Below are positions 1 through 4,660 of a stretch of DNA of 7,106 nt, piece by piece. Each line of letters begins with the position of its first letter. The first letter of the stretch is position 1. The position numbers and the translations under genes are program-made. The notes under the pieces are model-generated. The model had not been told where the DNA came from, did not search any database, and saw nothing but the letters and a program-made list of their open reading frames with translations. The DNA is from Bacteroidota bacterium (GTDB lineage: Bacteria; Bacteroidota; Bacteroidia; UBA7662; CANHCV01): the NCBI GenBank assembly GCA_027488715.1, contig JAIYBD010000255.1, forward strand, positions 1 through 7,106, written 5' to 3'.

Positions 1-431
1 ACGTAATATCCCAACAACGACGTTAGGTTGGAGGAGAAAACTTGATCGTTGAAATCTAGCGGTTGGAATTCCACGTATTCGAAAGTAAACTCTTTATCAG
101 AATGCAGAAACAAGGCTGAGTTTAGGCTGGAATTGTAAACAGGACGAGAAGCCTGGATTTGAATGCTTGCCTTGAACTGGGTTGGCGACAATCGCTCTTC
201 AATCATGATGTTGAATTGGCAATTGATTTTTTCCTGATTTAGGAAGGCATCGTTGGTCCATTTTCGGGTATTGAGGAAATCAGAAACAGCGGTTTCAAAG
301 GTTTTATACAATTGCCGATCGTTGTTATTCACCTGGGTGGAATTTACCATCACTTTGGCGTTCAGTTCTTGCGCCTCGAGGGTGAAGAGAGCAACTCCGA
401 AAAACAAAAGGAAAATAAAGATGCGCATCAT
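1..431 (-). CDS. porD: DUF4835 / PorD-type T9SS-associated protein, N-terminal part (runs off left edge)
   Basis: A partial reading frame of 143 complete codons leaves the window at its left edge, so the C-terminal half is missing. It starts with a double Met (ATG at 431-429 or 428-426), followed by a hydrophobic signal peptide of about 20 residues with a likely cleavage at LEA|QEL. The mature part matches what I remember of the DUF4835 family: the QELNAKV start, the NTRKWTNDAF block near residues 59-68, and an SRPVYNSS motif followed by FEYVEFQPLDFN. The family is typically about 295 aa and lies directly after coaBC in many Bacteroidota. I recall it being named PorD, a type IX secretion protein; that name is from memory and is less certain than the family assignment. 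The start lies 9 bp after the coaBC stop with no Shine-Dalgarno site, which suggests translation from the shared operon mRNA. It should be exported to the periplasm or outer membrane. Confidence 0.8.
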   Translation of the reverse strand, partial: MMRIFIFLLFFGVALFTLEAQELNAKVMVNSTQVNNNDRQLYKTFETAVSDFLNTRKWTNDAFLNQEKINCQFNIMIEERLSPTQFKASIQIQASRPVYNSSLNSALFLHSDKEFTFEYVEFQPLDFNDQVFSSNLTSLLGYY

Positions 432-440
432 GAAGCTAAG

Positions 441-1628
441 TTACAGAGAAACGATTTTTTGAACGATTAATTTTGCAACTTCTTCTTTGGGAAGGAGAGG
501 CCACGACTCGCAACCCGATTCGGTTACCCAATGAACGCGGTTGGTGTCGGTTTGGAATCCAGCACCCTCTTCTTTCAACGAGTTCAATACAATGGCATCA
601 GCATGTTTGTTGATGCGCTTTTGTTGGGCATATTCAAGGGCATTTTCTGTTTCTAACGCAAATCCAACGATTTTTTGATTCGTTTTCATCTTCCCAAGTG
701 TGGCAAGGATATCGGGATTTTTAGTCAATTGAAGTGTTAGGGTATCGGATGATTTTTTCACCTTTTCAGGAGCGATGGTTTCCGGACGGTAATCGGCCAC
801 GGCTGCCGCTTTAATCACGCCGTTAACCTTTGGAAAAACCGAAAGGCAGGCGTCGAGCATCTGAAGGGCGGTCGTAATTTTGATGGTTTGGATGTTGGGG
901 TGATGGGTTTCCAGTTCGGTTGGTCCAGCAACTAAGGTTACTTTTGCGCCGGATTGCGCCAAGGCTTCTGCAATGGCAAATCCCATTTTTCCAGATGAAT
1001 AATTCCCAATGAATCGAACTGGATCGATGTTTTCGTAGGTTGGCCCTGCGGTTACCAACCAATGTTGACCGTTAAGTTGTTGGGCCAATTCAAAATGAAT
1101 TTTCAAGGAATTTACCATTTCTTCGGGTTCCATCATACGGCCTTTCCCTTCCAAGCCCGATGCCAAAAATCCGGTACCCGGTTCAAGTAGAATGTTTCCA
1201 AACGATTGGAGGGTTGAAATGTTGGAAAGGGTAGATGGATGGCGGTACATGTCGAGGTCCATGGCGGGAGCGAAATGGACCGGACATTTGGCCGAAAGGT
1301 AGGTGGCGATGAGGAGGTTGTCGCAGCGGCCGGTAGCCATTTTTGCGAGGGTATTTGCCGAGGTTGGAGCAATGATGAAAACGTCGGCCCATTCGGCCAA
1401 GGCTACGTGATTATTCCAGGTTCCGTCTTCTGATTTGGTGAATTCGGTGAGGCATGGACGTTGAGAAACGGTAGCTAAGGCAGTAGGGGTAACAAAAAGA
1501 TGGGCATCTGGAGTGAGTATGCACTGCACTTCGGCCCCTTCTTTTTTCAGTAATCGAACAAAATGGGGGGCTTTGTACGCAGCAATACTACCGCAGATGC
1601 CCAATAAAATCCGTTTTCCTCGGATCAT
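441..1628 (-). CDS. coaBC: Bifunctional phosphopantothenoylcysteine decarboxylase / phosphopantothenate-cysteine ligase
   Basis: This 395-aa enzyme carries out two steps of coenzyme A synthesis in the cytoplasm: CoaB joins cysteine to 4'-phosphopantothenate using CTP, and CoaC decarboxylates the product to 4'-phosphopantetheine using FMN. The CoaC domain (about residues 1-180) shows the flavin-binding GICGSIAAYK motif (10-19), the catalytic-type His74 in NNHVALAEWAD, IIAPTSANTLAK (85-96), and the substrate-binding segment APAMDLDMY (120-128). The CoaB domain (about 187-395) shows VTAGPTYENIDPVRFIGNYS (192-211), AAAVADYRP (274-282) and KVKK beginning at Lys289, the position of the ligase lysine in E. 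coli. Two key CoaC residues differ from the E. coli pattern: Asp124 replaces the PAMN asparagine, and Ser157 in LASGLEGKGRM stands where the active-site Cys normally is. I chose the ATG at 1628 because it directly precedes the GKRILLG strand and lies 7 bp after the rpoZ stop; the longer open frame would overlap rpoZ. Confidence 0.96.
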   Translation of the reverse strand: MIRGKRILLGICGSIAAYKAPHFVRLLKKEGAEVQCILTPDAHLFVTPTALATVSQRPCLTEFTKSEDGTWNNHVALAEWADVFIIAPTSANTLAKMATGRCDNLLIATYLSAKCPVHFAPAMDLDMYRHPSTLSNISTLQSFGNILLEPGTGFLASGLEGKGRMMEPEEMVNSLKIHFELAQQLNGQHWLVTAGPTYENIDPVRFIGNYSSGKMGFAIAEALAQSGAKVTLVAGPTELETHHPNIQTIKITTALQMLDACLSVFPKVNGVIKAAAVADYRPETIAPEKVKKSSDTLTLQLTKNPDILATLGKMKTNQKIVGFALETENALEYAQQKRINKHADAIVLNSLKEEGAGFQTDTNRVHWVTESGCESWPLLPKEEVAKLIVQKIVSL

Positions 1629-1635
1629 GGATGGA

Positions 1636-1941
1636 TTAACCCTCGTTTTCTTCGCGGATTCTCCAAGCGATGCGCTCTTCTTCAAACTCGTCTAATGCAC
1701 GCAAAGCGGGTTTGGGAAGGCGTTCGTAGTATTTGGAGATTTCGATTTGTTCGCGATTTTCGAAAAATTCTTCGATGTTTTCGGAATACTGCGTAAAGTC
1801 TTTCAACTTTTCCTGTAATTCTTCTTTCTCTAGAGCCTGAATTTGGTTGGCGCGTTGAGAAACGATGGTGATGGATTGGTAAATGTTACCAGTGTTAGCA
1901 TCCAATTGAGCTAAATTACGGGTTTCGGTGTTGTTCTTCAT
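1636..1941 (-). CDS. rpoZ: DNA-directed RNA polymerase omega subunit family (Bacteroidota RpoZ/Rpb6-like)
   Basis: A 101-aa protein of the omega/Rpb6 type found in Bacteroidota, where it is expected to bind the beta-prime subunit and help assemble RNA polymerase. The recognisable parts are the NIYQSI segment (19-24) followed by VSQRANQI (27-34), which corresponds to the conserved RA-R-Q-I helix of omega proteins. A charged helical middle follows, then the lineage-typical stretch around ISKYYERLPKPALRALDEF (68-86) and an acidic C-terminus. Length fits the family (about 100-110 aa). The ATG at 1941 was chosen over the longer frame because it lies 2 bp past the bamD stop, whereas the extension would overlap bamD. 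There is no Shine-Dalgarno site, only an A-rich GAAAAGAAATAAGC lead-in. It sits between bamD and coaBC in an apparent single transcript. Confidence 0.9.
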   Translation of the reverse strand: MKNNTETRNLAQLDANTGNIYQSITIVSQRANQIQALEKEELQEKLKDFTQYSENIEEFFENREQIEISKYYERLPKPALRALDEFEEERIAWRIREENEG

Positions 1942-1943
1942 GC

Positions 1944-2747
1944 TTATTTCTTTTCTGCATTCATCTTTTCCAAAGCCTGATTGCAAGTAGCAAAGATACG
2001 TTGAGTTTCGGAAAGGTAGGATGTTTTTGGATATTCTTCTTTGAATTCTTTAAGAGATTGCAAGGTTTGTTCTAAACGTTCTCTTTTTTTGGATTCGATG
2101 CTGTTTTGAGCTAGTTTGTAGTAGGAATCCACCACGCGGAAATGGAGTTCTTCTTTGTTTTCAACTTCGGGGTAGTCGTTCAATAAATTTCGGTAAGCGA
2201 TAGCGGCTGCACGGAAATCCTCCATCTTGTAGAACAGCTCAGCGTAATTCAAGGCCTTTTTTTGAAGTCGGGCACGAAGATCATCCATCATGGAATTGCA
2301 GGCATCCATCCTTGAACTTTCAGGATGCTGATTGATGAAAATCTGAATGGCCTCCAACGTTTTATAGGTATTGGTTTGATCCAATTCAAATTCAGGGCAA
2401 TCGAAAAACATGGCCTGAAGGTGAAGGAAATCGATTTCTTCGGCAAACGGATTTAAAGGGAAATTCTGAGCAAAATTTTTGCAATGATAGGCTGCTGCGT
2501 AATAGTTTTTGAGAGCGATTTGTGTTCGGCAATAATAATAGTAGATATTTTCAGCGTCGGGGGTGCCTTTTGAAAGCGTGAGGAGTTGATCCAATAATCC
2601 GTCGGCCTTATCGTATTTTTTATCGTCGTAATACCGAATGGCCGCCGCTTTTTTCTCTTCGTAACTGGTTGATTTTAAGAGTTTATTGTAGCCGTCGCAT
2701 GACGCTAGGAGCAAAGGTAAACAGAAGATGAAAAGGAAATTTCTCAT
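1944..2747 (-). CDS. bamD: Outer-membrane protein assembly factor BamD (lipoprotein, TPR)
   Basis: A 267-aa lipoprotein predicted to be part of the BAM complex, which folds beta-barrel proteins into the outer membrane. A short signal peptide (MRNFLFIFCLPLL) ends in a lipobox L14-A15-S16-C17, so Cys17 should be lipidated. The residues after it (DGYNK) lack the acidic surface-export signature seen in some Bacteroidota lipoproteins, which fits a periplasm-facing anchor. The rest is helical with tetratricopeptide-like pairs: KAAAIRYYDDKKYDKADGLL (33-52), a following YYYYCRTQIALKNYYAAAYH pair, and a later AELFYKMEDFRAAAIAYRNL pair. Length is slightly above the 245 aa of E. coli BamD, as is usual in this phylum. 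It is the first gene of the minus-strand operon, with a candidate -7 box 7 bp before its start codon. The N-terminal lipobox fixes the start. Confidence 0.9.
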   Translation of the reverse strand: MRNFLFIFCLPLLLASCDGYNKLLKSTSYEEKKAAAIRYYDDKKYDKADGLLDQLLTLSKGTPDAENIYYYYCRTQIALKNYYAAAYHCKNFAQNFPLNPFAEEIDFLHLQAMFFDCPEFELDQTNTYKTLEAIQIFINQHPESSRMDACNSMMDDLRARLQKKALNYAELFYKMEDFRAAAIAYRNLLNDYPEVENKEELHFRVVDSYYKLAQNSIESKKRERLEQTLQSLKEFKEEYPKTSYLSETQRIFATCNQALEKMNAEKK

Positions 2748-2754
2748 GGGATTA

Positions 2755-2762
2755 CAAAGGTA
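2755..2762 (-). promoter_or_regulatory. Candidate -7 box (TACCTTTG) for the bamD operon
   Basis: Read on the minus strand this is TACCTTTG, an exact match to the Bacteroidota -7 consensus TAnnTTTG. No convincing -33 TTG lies 19-21 bp upstream. Only 7 bases separate the box from the bamD ATG, so a transcript from here would have almost no leader. It could still be a chance match. Confidence 0.5.
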
Positions 2763-2838
2763 ACGTTCGACTGAAATAAATGGTCGTTTAACTTGGGATT
2801 TGTGAAGAAATGGGGGAAAAAACCCCGAAAAAAAGGGT

Positions 2839-2846
2839 TACATTTG
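2839..2846 (+). promoter_or_regulatory. Candidate -7 box (TACATTTG) for the oxoamine synthase gene
   Basis: TACATTTG matches TAnnTTTG exactly and ends 17 bp before the ATG at 2864, a normal leader length for this phylum. No clear -33 TTG is seen at the expected distance. The box would fall inside the coding region if translation began at the upstream ATG at 2810, which is one reason to prefer the 2864 start. Confidence 0.55.
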
Positions 2847-2863
2847 TGGAAATTCTAGTGGAT

Positions 2864-4114
2864 ATGGATTTATTTGAGAAATTGAAAGGAAAGAGAACAC
2901 CGCTTGGACAACATGCCAAAGAAGCGGCTGGTTATTACATGTTTCCTAAATTAACAGGTGAAATAGCTCCGCGGATGTTTTTCCGCGGGAAAGAGCATTT
3001 AACTTGGAGTTTGAACAATTATTTGGGTTTGGCTAACCACCCCGAGGTTCGAAAAGCCGATGCACAAGCCGCAGCCGATTGGGGCATGGCCTATCCGATG
3101 GGTGCTCGTATGATGTCGGGTAATACCGATTATCACGAAGAATTGGAGCGTGTGTTAGCGGAGCACGTTCATAAAGAAGATTCCATTTTGTTGAACTTCG
3201 GATACCAAGGAATTTTATCGGCCATCGATGCCTTGGTGGATCGCCACGATGTTGTAGTGTACGATGCAGAATCGCATGCGTGCATTGTAGATGGTTTACG
3301 TTTGCACCAAGGCCAGCGTTTTGTTTACTTGCACAACGACATGGCTAGCTTGAGAAAGCAGTTGGAGCGCGCTACCAAATTGGTGAATGAAAACGGACAT
3401 AAGGGGTCAATCCTAGTGATTACTGAAGGTGTTTTCGGCATGAGCGGCGTTCAAGGCGACTTAAAATCGGTTGTTGAATTGAAGAAAGAATTCGAATTCC
3501 GTTTGTTGGTTGACGATGCGCACGGATTTGGCACCATGGGAGCTACCGGTGCTGGAACAGGCGAGGAGCAAGGGTGCCAAGACGGGATCGATTTGTATTT
3601 TTCCACTTTTGCAAAATCCATGGCTTCTATCGGAGCCTTCATTGCTGGCGATCACGATATTATCACCTTTTTACGCTACACTATGCGTTCTCAGATTTTC
3701 GCAAAAGCACTTCCCATGCCTTTGGTTATCGGCGCTTTGAAGCGGATGGAATTACTCAAAACTCAACCACAACTTCGCGAAAACTTGTGGACGGTGGTTC
3801 ATGCTTTGCAAAACGGTTTGAGAGAAAGAGGTTTCAATCTTGGAAAAACCATGAGTCCTGTTACTCCGGTTTTCCTCAGTGGATCTTTAGGAGAAGCAAC
3901 TAATCTAATCTTGGATCTGCGCGAGAATTATCGAATCTTCTGCTCCATGGTCATTTATCCCGTAGTTCCTAAAGGAGTTATTATGCTTCGCATTATTCCA
4001 ACCGCGGCACATTCCCTTGCTGATGTGGAAGAAACCTTAAAGGCATTTACAGCCATTAAAACAAAATTGGAGGCTGGTGAATACCAAAGCGACACCATTG
4101 CTGCTTTCGAATAA
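2864..4114 (+). CDS. PLP-dependent alpha-oxoamine synthase, serine palmitoyltransferase-like
   Basis: A 416-aa cytoplasmic enzyme of fold-type I PLP proteins, in the alpha-oxoamine synthase family (8-amino-7-oxononanoate synthase, 2-amino-3-ketobutyrate CoA ligase, serine palmitoyltransferase). These enzymes condense an acyl-CoA with an amino acid and release CO2. Visible features are NNYLGLANHPEV near the N-terminus, PMGARMMSGNTDYHEELE, the cofactor-stacking His138 in ESHACIVDG, the PLP-pyridine Asp217 in VDDAHGFG with His220, and the Schiff-base Lys251 in FSTFAKSMASIGAF. The sequence closely resembles a flavobacterial subgroup I recall as unnamed class I/II aminotransferases. I infer a role in sphingoid-base or sulfonolipid (capnine-type) synthesis, with serine or cysteate as possible amino acid; biotin or threonine metabolism is less likely because no such genes are adjacent. 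The ATG at 2864 (MDLFEKLKGKRTPLG) was chosen over 2810 because the family starts here and a -7 box lies between the two. Confidence 0.88.
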   Translation: MDLFEKLKGKRTPLGQHAKEAAGYYMFPKLTGEIAPRMFFRGKEHLTWSLNNYLGLANHPEVRKADAQAAADWGMAYPMGARMMSGNTDYHEELERVLAEHVHKEDSILLNFGYQGILSAIDALVDRHDVVVYDAESHACIVDGLRLHQGQRFVYLHNDMASLRKQLERATKLVNENGHKGSILVITEGVFGMSGVQGDLKSVVELKKEFEFRLLVDDAHGFGTMGATGAGTGEEQGCQDGIDLYFSTFAKSMASIGAFIAGDHDIITFLRYTMRSQIFAKALPMPLVIGALKRMELLKTQPQLRENLWTVVHALQNGLRERGFNLGKTMSPVTPVFLSGSLGEATNLILDLRENYRIFCSMVIYPVVPKGVIMLRIIPTAAHSLADVEETLKAFTAIKTKLEAGEYQSDTIAAFE

Positions 4115-4143
4115 TTTTTTTTTTGAGAAAATATTTTTTTTTT
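4115..4143 (+). repeat. Two T10 tracts between the oxoamine synthase and the histone-like gene
   Basis: Ten consecutive T at 4115-4124, directly after the stop codon, and ten more at 4134-4143, separated by GAGAAAATA. The start-to-start distance is 19 bp, close to two helical turns. No GC-rich hairpin precedes the first tract, so it is not a standard terminator and transcription may continue into the next gene. The second tract lies about where a -33 region for the histone-like gene would fall. Intrinsic DNA curvature, polymerase slippage or an upstream promoter element are possible; none is demonstrated. Confidence 0.6.
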
Positions 4144-4156
4144 GGAACACATTTCC

Positions 4157-4163
4157 TATTTTG
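4157..4163 (+). promoter_or_regulatory. Weak -7-like element (TATTTTG) upstream of the histone-like gene
   Basis: TATTTTG is one base shorter than the TAnnTTTG consensus. It ends 26 bp before the ATG at 4190, and the leader that follows is A/C-rich without a Shine-Dalgarno site. The T10 tract at 4134-4143 covers the expected -33 position. This is the best promoter candidate I can see for the gene, but the match is imperfect. Confidence 0.35.
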
Positions 4164-4189
4164 CAATCACAAACACTAAACAATAAACT

Positions 4190-4369
4190 ATGACTAACAA
4201 ATTTAACGCTCTGAAAGACGCTGTTATGGGTCTTGAAAAGGACTTCGAAAAGTTCTACGACAAAGGTAACGCTGCTGCTGGTACCCGTATTCGTAAAGGT
4301 TTGCAAGACATCAAGAACATGTCTCAGGAAATCCGTCTTGAAGTTCAAAACATTAAGAACCAAGGTTAA
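4190..4369 (+). CDS. Hc1-type histone H1-like DNA-binding protein (59 aa)
   Basis: A 59-aa protein that I recognise as the short Bacteroidota form of the Hc1 histone H1-like family, expected to bind DNA in the nucleoid. The core is LEKDFEKFYDKGNAAAGTRI (15-34), followed by RKGLQDIKNMSQEIRLEVQN (35-54). It has 8 Lys and 3 Arg against 8 Asp/Glu, so it is only mildly basic, and it lacks the long Lys/Ala-rich tail of chlamydial Hc1. Codon use is very restricted: all Arg are CGT, all Gly GGT, all Asn AAC, all Asp GAC and all Ala GCT, unlike its neighbours, which implies high expression. It lies 75 bp after the oxoamine synthase stop, past two T10 tracts, and is followed by a strong terminator. The start fits the family length and has an A-rich leader. 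Confidence 0.85.
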   Translation: MTNKFNALKDAVMGLEKDFEKFYDKGNAAAGTRIRKGLQDIKNMSQEIRLEVQNIKNQG

Positions 4370-4386
4370 TCATTAACCAAACAATC

Positions 4387-4422
4387 AAAAATGGGCTATT
4401 CGGAGGAATAGCCCATTTTTTT
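4387..4422 (+). terminator. Intrinsic terminator after the histone-like gene
   Basis: A perfect inverted repeat pairs 4387-4401 (AAAAATGGGCTATTC) with 4406-4420, around a GGAG loop. The right end continues into a T7 run (4416-4422). It begins 17 bp after the histone-like stop codon. Because the A-run and T-run are symmetrical it could also act on transcripts coming from kup on the other strand. Confidence 0.93.
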
Positions 4423-4449
4423 ATGCATTTGTTTTGTAAGCATACGATC

Positions 4450-4542
4450 GCGATTCTATGGCGATTGAATCGCTGTTGTTGATGGATGATCCTCAGAAGT
4501 TGAAAATCAGGGAGTCGCCATCAAAGATTCCTCACCAATCGC
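4450..4542. repeat. Cluster of GCGATT/AATCGC hexamers
   Basis: GCGATT occurs at 4450-4455 and 4461-4466, and its reverse complement AATCGC at 4468-4473 and 4537-4542. The first copy is part of a perfect 8-bp palindrome ATCGCGAT (4447-4454), and the second and third form a small hairpin (GCGAT-TGA-ATCGC). Four copies in 93 bases is more than chance suggests, but the sites overlap a possible small open frame. Binding site, decayed repeat and coincidence all remain possible. Confidence 0.3.
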
Positions 4543-4595
4543 CCACAAACGAATATTTAGAATTCGTTAAGGCGGGGAAAATCATTGAGAAATAG
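4458..4595 (+). CDS. Possible 45-aa small protein or gene remnant, unrecognised
   Basis: An open frame of 45 codons begins at ATG 4458 (MAIESLLLMDDPQKLKIRES) and ends with TAG; the C-terminal half contains PSKIPHQSPTNEYLEFVKAG. The frame stays open upstream to a TAA at 4437-4439. I do not recognise the protein. The composition is that of a normal soluble, charged peptide rather than random translation, with no membrane segment or signal peptide. No Shine-Dalgarno site or clear promoter is visible, and a strong terminator lies just upstream at 4387-4422, so transcription would need its own start. It may be a genuine small gene, the decayed end of a larger one, or an accidental frame. It lies tail to tail with kup. 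Confidence 0.3.
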   Translation: MAIESLLLMDDPQKLKIRESPSKIPHQSPTNEYLEFVKAGKIIEK

Positions 4596-4629
4596 GTTCA
4601 GATGATTAGCTAACGCTGTGTTTTCCTCG

Positions 4630-4660
4630 AAAAAAATTAAACCTCAATACGCTTGAGTTT
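4630..4660 (-). terminator. Weak intrinsic terminator overlapping the end of kup
   Basis: Read on the minus strand, AAACTCAA-GCGTA-TTGAGGTTT can form an 8-bp stem with one bulged G, followed by AA and a T7 run (4636-4630). The hairpin covers the last codons and the stop of kup. It has only two G-C pairs, so it is a plausible but weak terminator. Confidence 0.4.

Noticed and set aside
253..462. 69-codon plus-strand frame opposite the start of the DUF4835 gene
   Set aside because: It overlaps the signal peptide and start of a recognised family protein on the other strand and spans its junction with coaBC; no family resemblance of its own.
2810..2863. N-terminal extension of the oxoamine synthase from the ATG at 2810
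   Set aside because: The extra 18 residues are not typical of the family and a -7 promoter box at 2839-2846 lies inside them.
3574..3903. 109-codon plus-strand frame inside the oxoamine synthase
   Set aside because: It is a shifted frame within a gene whose main frame has all catalytic motifs; the peptide is rich in Arg, His and Ser, as expected of an out-of-frame shadow.
4115..4124. T10 run as a terminator of the oxoamine synthase gene
   Set aside because: No stable hairpin can be drawn immediately before it; it is listed as a T tract instead.
4037..4363. 108-codon minus-strand frame opposite the histone-like gene
   Set aside because: It runs antisense through the end of the oxoamine synthase and the whole histone-like gene, and its sequence shows no recognisable family. 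The plus-strand genes explain the region fully, including codon bias.
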